Source: Struthio camelus
Lineage: Eukaryota > Chordata > Aves > Struthioniformes > Struthionidae
Direction: 5' to 3'
Length of the DNA stretch: 64,000 nucleotides
Assembly (NCBI RefSeq): GCF_040807025.1
Contig: NC_090943.1
Coordinates: forward strand, 118,247,900 to 118,311,899
The position numbers were made by a program, and so were the translations under genes. This document shows, in pieces, positions 52,981-64,000 of this stretch. Position 1 is the stretch's first letter. Each line of letters starts with the position of its first letter. The notes beneath the pieces were generated by a model. That model did not search any database, was not told where the DNA came from, and saw only the letters and a list, made by a program, of their open reading frames with translations.

Positions 52981-53010
52981 GAAGTCTTTCTGCACAGGGA
53001 TTAGCAGCCG

Positions 53011-53070
53011 CCTCCTTCTCTCTCTGTATCTCTTTCTTCTCCTTTCCTTTTCTTTCTCCTTCTCTCCCTC
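53011..53070 (+). other. 60-base polypyrimidine tract
   Basis: All but two bases (a G and an A near 53026-53028) are C or T. It lies about 35 bases before the donor-like site at 53106. Such tracts are common around transcription starts and in 5' UTRs. It could be 5' UTR of a plus-strand transcript or a GA-rich promoter element on the minus strand. Confidence 0.6.
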
Positions 53071-53095
53071 AAACGCTTGACTGACGGACGGCGGG

Positions 53096-53111
53096 CATAA
53101 AAAGGTAAAAA
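53096..53111 (+). promoter_or_regulatory. Overlapping TATA-like box and splice-donor-like site
   Basis: The bases cataaaaaagg at 53096-53106 resemble a CATAAAA-type TATA box, and aaag/gtaaaa with GT at 53106-53107 resembles a 5' splice donor. The two readings exclude each other: either transcription starts about 30 bases downstream, or a non-coding first exon ends at 53105. CpG-island genes commonly have a non-coding first exon, so I slightly favour the donor. Confidence 0.35.
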
Positions 53112-53558
53112 TGCTTGTGTGCTGTTTGCTGACAATACCGATGGGTAGCCGCGTTTGGGCAGCGTGCTGGGCGGTACGCCCTCCGCTTGCCAGGCAGGCA
53201 GCCTGCCCTCCTGCCGTGCCGGCGGCTGCTGCTCCCGCTCCCCGCGGCTCCTCGGGACTTTCTTCCTTGGGGATCGGGTTTGCTGCCAGAGGTTTCGCTT
53301 CCCGGCTCTTCCCTACCCCCCCCCCCGGCTCTCCCCCCCTCCTCCTGGGTTGCGAGGCGAAGGTTCCCGCTATTGTGCTCCTTGCAGTTGCCGCCTCAGA
53401 CTGCGAGCGTGTGGGAGCGCTTAGGGAAGGTTTCGCGGGCTGCAGGTTGCTATTAATTGCTGTGTGCGCGCTCGGGAGAGAGGTCTTTTGGCTTCGGCAA
53501 GGAACCTGTGCATTATTAATCGGGGTTGGAGAGTGGCAACGGAAGAAATAGCCTGTCT

Positions 53559-53577
53559 CCCCCCCCCCCCCCCCCCC
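53559..53577. repeat. Poly-C run
   Basis: Nineteen consecutive C; other C-runs lie at 52164-52174, 53316-53326 and near 53639. On the minus strand these are long G-runs capable of quadruplex formation. Runs of this length are prone to sequencing error, so the exact count is uncertain. Confidence 0.9.
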
Positions 53578-54874
53578 GTTTGCCGCATCTTTCAACTGAA
53601 TAATTTCTAGCTGCCCTTGCGTTGCGGGGCTGTTTATTCCCCCCCCCCACTCCCGGTAATTCTGGCAGCCGCCGGGCTGTGCGGCGAGGAGGGCGATGCT
53701 CCTTCGCCCTGCCCCGGGAGGGCATGCCCCCGCCGTGGGCATAAGTAGTTGTCGCCTGTTGTCCTGCCCGAGTTTGTCCCGTGTGCCTCCTCGGCAGGAA
53801 AAGAGAAGCGCGGTGAATCTTGCCTTTTTTCTCTTCCTCCTTAGCAAAGCCCTTATTGTGTGGGGATCCCGTGAAACCGAGAGGAGATCCTGTACTGACT
53901 GGGCAGCGCAGGCGAGCAAACTGAATAGAGCAGGGCTAGCCTGAAATCACACAATGACCTCCCAGCAGGGCCGTGGGGATAACAAATTAGACTTTCATTT
54001 ACTGGAAGTGCAGCTGCTGGGGGAAGCTTTTCAGGCAGCGAGGGGAAGGGATGAAGATGGCATTGAGGAGCCTGCGCTGCCGTGTGATTTCGGAAGCGGA
54101 GCTGTGCTCCCTCCCTCTCCCCCCCCTGCGGAGGATGGCGGAGGGAAGGCCGGGTTCACCACGGCCCTTCCCCGCCGGCCGCGCCTGCTGCCTCTGCCTC
54201 CGCTGGTGCTAACGAGGTGCTGGGGGACGCGGAGGGTATTTTTAGTCAACCGGCCGCAAAACCGGCTTAGTCCGAGCCGCTCGCGGGCGCAGGGGAGTTC
54301 AGGGCTGTCGTGCGACTTGCAAGTCCGTCTTCCCAGTCCTTTCCCTGTGCGAGGACTAATTCAGAGGCGGCTTTACGGCGTTCGCTGCTCTTAGGGCACT
54401 TCTGGTCCAGCAGAAACCAGTAGCCCCGGCAGCGCGGTTGCAGTCCCGCAGCGGTGCCGAGGTTGCGCGAGGAGGCAGCCGGAGGAGAGCCAGGGCGCCC
54501 CGCTCCCGAGGTGAAGAGGGCGGGTGCGCGGCCTGGCGAGCCGGGGTGGCGGGGCCGGCGCCCGGCAGGTGCCTGCGCGCAGCGGCGCCGAGGGCGGCGG
54601 CAGCCCGGCGCGGGGGGCTCAGCGCCCCGGCAGCGGCGTGCCGCCTCCCCGGCCATTTCGAGTGCTGCTGGCAGCGGGAGCGGGAGCAGCGGCTGCGTGG
54701 CTGCTGCGGGCAGGGTGACATATGCGACCGTCCCCTCTCCGCGTGGAAAACGTAGCCTGTTTAGCGAGGTCCGTTATATAACGATGTCTTGTCTGTTGTT
54801 GTTAAACACTGCTCAAGATGCCAGTAAGGGAACTATTATGTTATACCCGTTTAACAAGGTTGATGGTTGGTTTG

Positions 54875-54901
54875 TTTTTTTTTTTTTTTTGGGGGGGGGG
54901 G
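54875..54901. repeat. Poly-T to poly-G junction
   Basis: Sixteen T (54875-54890) pass directly into eleven G (54891-54901) just beyond the right edge of the CpG island. The true lengths may differ from those given because such junctions are hard to sequence. Confidence 0.9.
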
Positions 54902-57900
54902 AATCTTGGTAAAAATTCACGGAGCATTAACATTAAGCAGGAAGTACTTTGATTTCACACATGGTTAATTTCGGATAATCCCGTTTCATTCCAGTTGTTT
55001 TCTACACTTAACCAGAGTGTGCAGTTTATATTACCAATGTATATGTAAATATACTGTTAAAGGTGGGAAGAAAAAAGGAAAAATAGTAATGGAAGCACAA
55101 ATGGTGAGAAACATAGCTGACACCATATGAAGTTAGTTTAAAATACTTAACACTAGTTGTTTAACCTTCTAGTCAACTTACAAATGAATTTAAAAAGTAG
55201 TGCTTGTAGGAATGGTGCATGCTCATGGTGTTATGCTGGCTTATATTTCACTGTTCAAGCACCTTTAAAAAGGCACCACTAACTTGCACAGGTATGTGGG
55301 TCCCGTGTACAATCTTAAGATATTTCCCCTCACTTAAAAAATGTTGGGAGCTTAATCACTGCTCACTCTGTTAGGTCCAAAAGCTATTCTGAGGTAAATT
55401 TACAGTTGGTAGCACAGATAATTAAAGGCAAACTAAAATTTTAAAGGCAGCAACACAGTTCCTTATTCTGCATAGTTTACTTGTCTGTTTGATAATGTGT
55501 ATTCCAGAGTTATTGAAAGTCAGATATTGGAAGTTAATGAAAACATAGCAGCAAAATATGCTGTTTATTAGAGAGGTAATTTGGCAATTTCAAAATAGAG
55601 GGTACAATAGAATTTCGTTTTTATAGATCCTCCTGAATTCAAGTTTTCTTTCTTTTTCTCACTAGAACTGTATATGTTAACATTTTACTATAGGCCTCAT
55701 TCTGTTCTATTTCTTGTGAGACAAACACTTACAAGTATATAAACATAATCTGTTTGGGTTAGATTTTTGCAATGTTGTCCTTGCTGAAAAGGTGGTGCAT
55801 CTCAGTGCAGCCTTGCTAGCAATGTTGTCACCTGGAAATACAAAAAGAACGACATGAATATTTGATAAAATAATATATTAAAGTCAATCCTGTAGCAAAC
55901 AGCATTAGTAAGTCTCCTCCAGGCAGTTTTGCATTGTAATTTTCACACAGGTCTCATACCATCCAGTAACTGAAGTTTTTTACCCAAATTGTAATAGACA
56001 GGTGCAATAGTCCTGGATTAGCATTGCCATTTTAAGAACGTAGCGCTCCAACCACTGGAACATGAGATAGTTTATTCAGCACTTAATCCTTGTAACCAAA
56101 CTTAATTTTTCCAGGCTCTGTTGTATTATCTCTCAAGATTTAAGAAGGTTATTTTTGTCAGGGACCCATAATTAATACTCGTTCTCCTCTTAATTCCAAA
56201 TTTTGCACTCATGCACAAAGCTCATCCAAAGAAACCTGAAAAGGGGATCTCCATGGTAACGAGAAAGAGAGAATTTTCTCCCTTACCATAGGTCAAGACT
56301 AGACGCCTACTTGTTTTTTAACTTCAAACAGTGTTCACTGGCACTTTCCTCTTTGTGGTTATTTTGTGTGCTGGTGTGTGCTTTGTTATTCTCTCACACT
56401 GTTCTTAGGAATGATGTTACACTGAATGAGCACAGTCTCTGTGTTTCTCCCAGCTCTCATCCTCCTCTCCGTTTGCATTGTATTTCAGGGTTTCCATACC
56501 TGTATGATTTGACTACAGGATTTGAGGAAATAACGTGCTTTCTCAGTCAGGCTTTTGACTTGAAGACCTGTCACATAGTGGCTGTAACCCTGCGGAAGAC
56601 CTGACAGAACGTTACTTTTCAGCCCATTTCAGGAATAAGGGTGGTCATTTCCTTTCTGTCTCCTCTTTTATTTCTCTGTACTTTTTTTGGGCAAAGTTTC
56701 CCCGTGGTGTCCCAGAGGTTTTGTAGCAATAAAAGCAGTCTACCTCTTCATACTGGGAAGCAGGGATTAAGTTTATTTTTTGAGTTGATAAGCAGTACCA
56801 GGATTACTATTTGGAGATATTCACAATGAAAAGACTTTCTTCTGCCTTGCTTGTGTCAGGGCCCTACTTTACAGGGGTGTTTATTGTGGTTGCTTTTGTT
56901 GCTTAATACTGTTGTTTCCTTGGAGAAGGACTGTCTCAAACCAAGCTAAAAACAAGTTGATGCTTCCTATTCCAGATGATCCCTTGGTCAAATAGCTAGA
57001 GCTTTCACTGAGGAATGTCACAAACATATTTGCTGTTTCCCCATTCCTTTCTTTATGTAGCTAAGGCCCTTTGAAAGGATACCAAACAACTTTTTAAAAT
57101 GATTTCTCTAGGCTATTGGTGCATCAGATCTGTCTGTGCATATTTCCAGTTCTTTTGCCTTTCTCTAGCTTGGGACAAGCTTGGGATAATTAGAAAACAT
57201 CTGCTAGAGCAACCATCCTTAATACAGACAACAGACACCATTTGTCATTGCGTAATATGTCATTTCTGACTTTGTAGTTGGAAGACAGATGCTAATGCTG
57301 ACTTCAGCCTTCGTAACTTCTTGAGTTGTTTATAAAACTATAACTCTAAAATTATAACTTCTGAAGTTGTCTGTAAAAGCCTTTGATAGTGCTTTGAAAT
57401 CATGCAGTGTATTTCTGCCATTCTTTTGCCTCTGTATGTTTCAGAAAGAATTGCCTGTGCCATTTGAGTATCTGCCTAAGAAACCATCATGATGAAAACC
57501 AGTACGTTTGTAATGTGGCTTGCCAAGTAAGCCTGACTTTATGCATCTTTTCAGTTTCTTATAGTAGATGAAAACCGTTTTCAAAGAGTGGTCTGCAGAG
57601 TTTTTCCTTTAACCTTTGTATATGAGAAACTTGAATTCTCTTTCCACGTGGTGTGCTGTCCCTGTGTCAGTAGCATTTCAATGGGTATCCTACATCCCAG
57701 TGTGCTCCCTCTCCTTTAAAATCTTATCGCCACCTTTGACTAAGCTAAAAGGTTCTTCATCTTCTGATTCCCCACACAAAAGAAATTTGGGTTTTGAGAA
57801 AGGGACTTCTAACTATGTGAAGGAAATGTTTGCTTCTAAATGTCTAGATCCAGGTTTCAAACTCAGTTGCTGTGTTTTAGAGACAAAAGCATGTGACATT

Positions 57901-60900
57901 CATAACCAAAGACCTCAGCAGTTACGGATGATGTCTTGGATCTAGAAGGTGCTTTTTTAAAGCTTTGTGTGCTAATATTGAATGTAGGATGCATTAGCTT
58001 GAGTTGATTTGTCACAACTTGCAGTTTCAGCCTCTTGCTATCCTGATGTGTAAGAGTGCTGAGGTAGAGCCTGTGCTGGATCCAGTCAAGAATTCCTTGA
58101 GGATTTTTTTTTTCTTTGGGATGACGGAGGAAGAATGCAACTTCTATTTTTGAGGTACTGGAACTGCTTTGTCGGAAATATTTCACAAGGATACCAAAGG
58201 AGATTTTCTGCTCTCTCCAATTTGCATATGCTGACTGTCTGTTCAGCCGGCATAATGCTCAGGTGTAGTTTGGTCCGTTATTTAAAGTTGTCAGCAGCTC
58301 TACAGCTGGTATATCTCCATGATTCTATGTTTTCTTTTTTGTGAACATCCTTCAGAACATCAGTAAATTCCAGTATAGGATTCCTTGTTGTAAGAACGTG
58401 CCGTAGCAGAAGTGCCATCCACCTGGCTGTTCCTTCTAACAGATCTCTTCTTTGCAGAGAAGCATTTACTGTGAAATATGTATGCATACTTTTGTAAATA
58501 TTATTGATGAATATCCAAATGCAGGTTTTGGTGGCAATGGCACAGTAGAATAACTAGGAAAATTTTACCCCAGCAAAGAACAAAAGAGGTAGAGTTAGTA
58601 GGACATATTTGAAATAACTATTGTTTTGTACAAGTGAAGTATTACAACCATTGTGAAGTCGAAAGAACTGAATTCAGTCTAGATCTGAAAAGGCAGGTAA
58701 ATTCTGTAGTTCTGTTTGGGGAAGAACTTTGCATACATAAAACATAATATTTAGTGAGATTGAACAATTTCCTTGGGAAAATCTTCCTAAATACCTAGAT
58801 ATATTGGTTTATAGAATTCATAGTAACTATATTCCTGGTATATGTCATTTAATACAGACAAGGAAATAGTGCTAACAGTTACTAAATCAGCTGTACTGGA
58901 AAAAGTGTTGGATATATCATTGCGTGAAACACAAGGCTTTAGAGAAGGAGATACAATGTCTATTTGGGAAGCATTGTCACTTTAGTAAAAAAGATGTGTT
59001 TCTTTAAAAACAAAAAAAGGAATTGCATGTTGCAGTAGGTGTACAGGAGTTTTTCTAACAGAGATACTGATATTACATTCAGGAGAGGCCACTAAATGTT
59101 GAACAAACCAGTTCGCTGTCCTTTTATCTCAAAAAGCAATATGTATGTTTTTAATTCCTTAGATATTACAGGCTTACTTATGTGAAAACAATGGGTACCT
59201 CATCCACTTTTTGTTTTTTGTTTTTTCATTAGCACACATAACAATCACTTCAAAGATTAGGATATTTTTTGTAGATCTTTTACAATAGCTGTGTAAAGTC
59301 AATTGCAGACTTGAAAGTGACATGGTAGTTGAAGAACAGTTTATTTCACCTCAGATAGAAGTGTAAGTTGATTTTTTTTTTTTTTTAGATACAAATTACC
59401 AATTTTCTGCTTCTTCAAACCTGCAGATCTGTGTGGTGTTTCTTACCGTATGTTAATAGTGTGTGGTCTGACTTGCAGAGTATTTATATGGTGTTTTACA
59501 TCTCTATAGCTAATGTTTGATATGAATTTACCCAGTGTGAATCGTCATGCTGTATTTTGCAGAGCTGGATTACAAAATTATATATGAACAAAGGTATTTA
59601 TGCATGAAAAGGATGATTTGTTTGCTGTGTCATATGCTAATAGTTAGTCAAGGGGAAAAACTGATATCATTAAGCCCGTGGGACCGCTTGTATATCACAA
59701 ATAATACAACAAGCTCAGTACACAGGACATGTATTAATCCATGCCTATGACTGAGTTGTTGCATTTTGTTCGGCTTCAAATGAAAGGTCTTTTCAGTAAA
59801 AGGAATATTTTCGAAATTCAGGACCAGGGCAGACAAAAGGAATAATAATTTGTGCATTTCTAAAAATAAATGTTAATAATTAGCAGAGTGGTAGACTTAG
59901 ACAAAAGATGTAGATGGAGAAATATCATGCCCATTCTCATAGTTTTATGTGGAGAAAAAAAATGCACTATTAACAATAAGATCATAAATACAATAAATGG
60001 AAAGCAAAACACAAATAAGTTTTGCAGTATTCAAGTAGTTTTAGTCAATTATAAAACAGACATTGTATGAGGTACTTTTAAAATGAGTGCAGCATGCTGC
60101 AAAATAATTCATCTTCTATGTTATAATTCCATTCCAGAGGAAGTTTCTGACAGAACCGAGTCAAAATGTGAGAGTATATACTAAAATGCTTGACCTGAAC
60201 CTTTGCTCTTTCTCTGACTGTCATTTTGAACATGAACTGCAGGAGCACGCTCTGAGTTTTTAATGTTGAGCAGCAATTGGTCAGGGCTGGATTAGAGATT
60301 TTTCGTAAAAATAAATGCCGAAACGTGGTAGCAAAGCTTTTGTGTGTTATGCTTGTAGAGCTCTTCTGAAGACAAAAGTACTTGCTAAGGGATTAGACAA
60401 GGATCATAGCGTTCCTACAGGACATAGGAGAAACAGGTTACATCATTCTTCTTTATTCTAAATTTCTAGTGCCCTCAACAAAACATGTACCAAAAGCATG
60501 GTGAGAGAAAGATGAGGGTTCAACTTGGTGCCCATTTGGGTTTCTTTTGGAGCTAAAAGAAAAAGTTTTATACACACACAACAAATTGGGGACTTCAGTT
60601 CTGTGTGTTCTTACTCAGTTTTTTGTCTGACTTTGCACAGCTATAGACACTATAACTTGAGTTGTGCTATTCAACTTATCTGAAATTTGATATTTGAACT
60701 GCTTTAGGACCAAAATAAGTACAACATTTCTCTCTTAAAAACAGAGGTACACCAAACTAATATGTAGGGAAGCATACGTATGTAAAACAGATTTGATAAA
60801 TGCTTCAGTTTATTATTGTATAATGTTATCCTATTAAAGTTCAGTTTGGTGTTTAATGCAGTATGTTGTTTAGAACAAATCCTGCAAATGTTCTTTGTGC

Positions 60901-61065
60901 ATCTCCTAATGACCTCCATGTGAGATAAGTTCTTGACTCAAAAAACAATGCTTGAAACTGAGACTATCTCAGAAAAGCCTAGGATTTCATTTTATCTATT
61001 ATAACATAAGGGATACAAATTAATAAAATGGATGTGGATTTTGACTTGGTCCAACTGGGCTTCTT

Positions 61066-61088
61066 TTTGTTTGTTTGTTTGTTTGTTT
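61066..61088. repeat. (GTTT)n microsatellite
   Basis: Between five and six TTTG units. No function is implied. Confidence 0.9.
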
Positions 61089-61761
61089 CTATAGTGAGCC
61101 AGTATCATTAATTATTTAATGAGTAAGACAGATGTAATCTTTCTGGCTTCCCTTACCTTACAAGACCCTGAACATGCAGAGACTTGCAGCTGGTTGAGAC
61201 ATTGGTTTGAGCACATGCTAAAGGAAATGGTGCATCCTGTTTGTGTGTGTGCATATGGGTTTTTTTCCTGCTTTGCATTCAGAACTGAATGTAATGTTTG
61301 TTCTGGTATTGTATGTACACATTTGCCTTGTGTTACTGTAGAATATAAATTATTTCAGATGTATCTGTTGATGTTGCCTTAATATTTATTCTAACTGTAA
61401 GCTGCTGCCATGCTCATTTGTTCTTCAGTGTCCAGTGGCTACTGGGCATGGTTTAGCAATATGCTTAATAAAGTTGGAGTACCTCTTAAGGCTTCTATAT
61501 GCTTTGAATTTATACTCAAGTCAGGTTTGATCTTGTGATGGAGATTTTATTCCTCAACCAAGGGAAGAATAGGAGTGAGACACTGAGTTCCCTTTAAACG
61601 CCTTTTTGCTTGATGTTGGTCTCTCCCTACTCTTCAGGAACTCCTCATGTTGTGGAAGGGGCTGAAGAGAAGCCAAGAGAAGCTGTTCAGGCACATGGAA
61701 CACTTATAAGAGTTTCTTTTATTTCGTGTGGCAGCATGAAGGAACGTAGAAGAGGAATGGT

Positions 61762-61787
61762 GAATTCCTTTCAGGAATTCCTTTCTG
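61762..61787. repeat. 13-base tandem duplication
   Basis: Two adjacent units, gaattcctttcag and gaattcctttctg, differ at one position near the end. Confidence 0.85.
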
Positions 61788-62198
61788 GAAGTTCTTAAAG
61801 ACAGTGACAGCACACCTCATTCATATCTAAAGGCTAAAAGTCCAACTTATTATTTCCATCAGGTGATCTGGAAAACATGAAATATAGACCTGCTAGCTCC
61901 AATAAATAGCAGGTTCCACAAGCCATACATCAATCTACAGTGCGCACTCAGTTACATGCATGTGGTAGACCTGCACAGTCGCAAGTCTACCTTTCAAGAA
62001 TCTGACTCAGGGAATGTGTTATATAGAGTTTTTCTGCGTAGTCACAGTGACGGTTCAGAATTTTTGGGTACCAGCAGCTCAGTTAACTATACTTATTTTA
62101 CTGATTCTAGTAGTAAGTACAGCAGTTTAGCCGTAATGAAGGAAATAGTGTTTTTAAACAGTTTAATCTAGGTAGATGTGGCCTCTACATATTGTAAA

Positions 62199-62216
62199 TA
62201 AACAATATATTGTTTA
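62199..62216. promoter_or_regulatory. 18-base perfect palindrome with forkhead and SOX cores
   Basis: taaacaatatattgttta is its own reverse complement. Each half contains TAAACA, a forkhead-type core, overlapping ACAAT, a SOX-type core, so the site offers inverted pairs of both. AT-rich DNA yields such palindromes by chance now and then, so a regulatory role is only a possibility. Confidence 0.35.
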
Positions 62217-64000
62217 GTATACCGTGATATATGACTGAATAAATAAATAAAGGTTGACTGTAATAGAGCTGTACCATAAAGTCTAATATGATAAATCTTT
62301 ATCCACCATTAACAGAGCCCAGTAATTTATTACTGCAGTTTTGTATTGTAAATATGGTTCGTTCTATTTTAGTGGATACAAATTGGTTTACATTTGTGTG
62401 TAAGTTATTGCTGAAAGCTGAATGTATGCTTTACATGGTATGAGAATCCTTGAAATTTTACAGACCAGAATGTATTTATTCACATATACTTTGGGGGAAA
62501 AAGTACATCTTTCAGAGCCCATACTATTTAAATGATCAGCAGCCAAAGTTTAGTTTAGCAGTCAAGAGAACAGGTCTTGATCCAATTGAATTTCAATGGT
62601 AAAACATCCATTGCTGTTATGTGGAGCCAAACTGGGCCCTCTCTACATTAGGTGCTGAAATTTAAACTGTGTTTAACCCAAATGATTAGTCACTTCCTAG
62701 TTTGTTCCTCCTTAATATGAATTGTTGTAAGGTAAGCTGCCTGCTGTGTGTTTTGTAGCCACAATATTACAAGCAAAATATTTAAATTAATTAATATGTG
62801 GACTGCACATCTTATCTGTTTAAAATAGATAAATAAAAATTTCATTTTGCTTCACTCTTTGAATTTGCAGATTAGTCATGGATTGTTGCCCACAATTTTA
62901 TGGAACCTAATCAAGTAGTCTTTTTTTAAGAGAGTCCATTGTTATCTTTACAATACGCTAGTGGCTAAAGTGAGTAGATTCAACAGAGTCTCACTACAGC
63001 TAAGTTTGTATATTTGCTGGAAAATGAAGTGTGGCAAATGTAGTATTAAGGGTTATTTTGTTATACATTCTTTTACAGAATATATGGAATATTTTAAACA
63101 GTAGGATTAATTTTGTTGTATTTATTGCTGGGTCAAACGCTTTTCGAAAGCTGCATGAAACTAGTCATGCTTTATCCAACAAGTACTTTTAAATCATTCT
63201 ACTTGTGTCAAATAAATGTGAAATTAAACCAAAGGTATAATGAAGAAAATGCTCGGTAAAATAACCTACAGAACCTTAAATTTATCAAAATAGACCAGAT
63301 CCTGTTTCCTTTTGCTCACAGAATGGATAGCATGCCGGTGTTTTGCAGCACCTCTTCAATGATACAAGGAAGCACAAATGTGTATGCATTAGAGTGTATC
63401 TCTGCAGATACAAAATTCAGAAAATCATCTCTGTGACTGGTGTGTTTACAGGGCGGTAGGTGGGATGAAAGCAGGAATAAATTTGACTTAATGCTTAATT
63501 CAAGTAGGTATAAATGTAAATGCGTAAAGCCAAATAAAAACTCCTTTTGTTATATAATTACGTTTTTTTAAATCTTCTACTGTCTAGAGATAGATAGAGA
63601 TTAATTTTTGTTTCACCCAGTGCTTTTTTTAAAGAAGAGCTGGGGGAAAGTTTATTATTTGTCTCGTGGAGACTGTAATAACTAAAAGAAGAAAGGACTA
63701 AACTCACCAGTTTTGTAATCTTTGACAGGCAATTAAGGAATGAATTTGGATTTTAGTACCTTAATATCCAGTACGTATGACACTAAGCTTCAGAGTAGAC
63801 TGCGGGTAGAACAGGAGTGGAATGTGTGGAGGAAATGTTTTCTGTGTAATGAATATCACAATCAGCAAATCATCTGCATAGTGCTATCTACATAATAAAT
63901 AAGACGCATTTATTGTTCCCTCAGTGACTAGTACAATATTTCCATCCATCTTGTTGGTACAACATGGTCACTGTTTATTTGGTAGTATGTTACTGTCATA

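Larger units (their letters stand above)
52080..54760. promoter_or_regulatory. Large CpG island, probable gene promoter
   Basis: CpG dinucleotides are dense from about 52080 to 54760 (examples: gaggcgcccccgctc, ggcgcggcctgc, gcgcagcggcgccg) while they are scarce in the AT-rich flanks, which resume abruptly by about 54780. Islands of this size in vertebrates mark promoters, often of developmental or broadly expressed genes. YY1-like cores occur at 54054-54061 (aagatggc) and 54135-54141 (atggcgg). Long frames on both strands, including one of about 540 codons on the minus strand (52300-53919), are low-complexity Pro/Arg/Gly/Ala translations expected from GC-rich DNA and include homopolymer-encoded runs; I do not call them genes. 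The gene served is not recognised. Confidence 0.88.
54902..64000. other. Non-coding AT-rich stretch right of the CpG island, no gene seen
   Basis: About 9 kb of AT-rich sequence with no recognisable exon. Short frames such as 56311-56604, 57616-57945 and 61119-61382 lack domains and matched splice sites. It includes poly-T (59372-59386), a GTTT microsatellite (61066-61088), a 13-base tandem duplication (61762-61787) and an 18-base palindrome (62199-62216). If the CpG-island gene is transcribed on the plus strand, this would be the start of its first intron. Confidence 0.65.

Noticed and set aside
52300-53919. Minus-strand open frame of about 540 codons through the CpG island, with a 297-codon plus-strand frame overlapping it (51871-52764)
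   Set aside because: The translations are low-complexity (Arg, Pro, Gly, Ala, Cys-Val and Lys runs from microsatellites and homopolymers), overlap each other on opposite strands, and contain no recognisable domain. GC-rich DNA has few stop codons, which explains the length.
53954-54394. Plus-strand frame starting MTSQQGRGDNKLDFHL as a possible first coding exon
   Set aside because: The first 30 residues look moderately protein-like, but the rest is GC-driven Pro/Leu/Arg sequence, no family was recognised and no donor site ends it convincingly.
1-64000. tRNA, snRNA, common microRNA and CRISPR sequences
   Set aside because: A visual scan for tRNA B-box motifs, well-known microRNA seeds and mature sequences, and regularly spaced repeats found none; weakly diverged or rare RNA genes could have been missed.

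Overview
The window looks like vertebrate, most probably avian, chromosomal DNA. The best evidence is two fragments of CR1 LINE retrotransposon, one per strand. The plus-strand copy ends in the short tandem tail (repeats of attctgtg) typical of bird CR1. The rest is AT-rich, low-density, mostly unique sequence with CA/TG, TTTA and poly-T simple repeats. There is no bacterial gene organisation, and no reading frame except the CR1 remnant looks like a protein. Nearly all open frames are short, of chance length and biased composition. The longest, about 540 codons on the minus strand through 52300-53919, is low-complexity translation of a CpG island.

Layout: positions 1-52080 are a non-coding desert or very long intron. 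It holds a diverged pair of related non-coding segments (about 3447-3543 and 10703-10795), an isolated GC-rich block (about 5120-5375), two adjacent perfect hairpins (8190-8236), an old minus-strand CR1 piece (about 16032-16530), a better preserved plus-strand CR1 3' end (about 35330-36055), a textbook G-quadruplex motif (47986-48014) and a CTCF-like core (49837-49852). Positions 52080-54760 are a large CpG island, about 2.7 kb and very rich in CpG, G-runs and C-runs. It is almost certainly a promoter, with clustered TAACGG motifs, pyrimidine tracts, CA and CTG microsatellites and a candidate first-exon splice donor near 53106. From 54770 to the end the sequence is AT-rich again with no recognisable exon, as expected of a long first intron or a flank.

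How it fits together: the simplest reading is a CpG-island promoter of one gene, with its coding exons outside the window, set in a large non-coding neighbourhood that may carry its regulatory elements. I do not recognise the gene, and its direction is only weakly suggested (plus, from the donor-like site). I saw no convincing undescribed multi-gene system. The findings are candidate regulatory or structural elements, not a new pathway.
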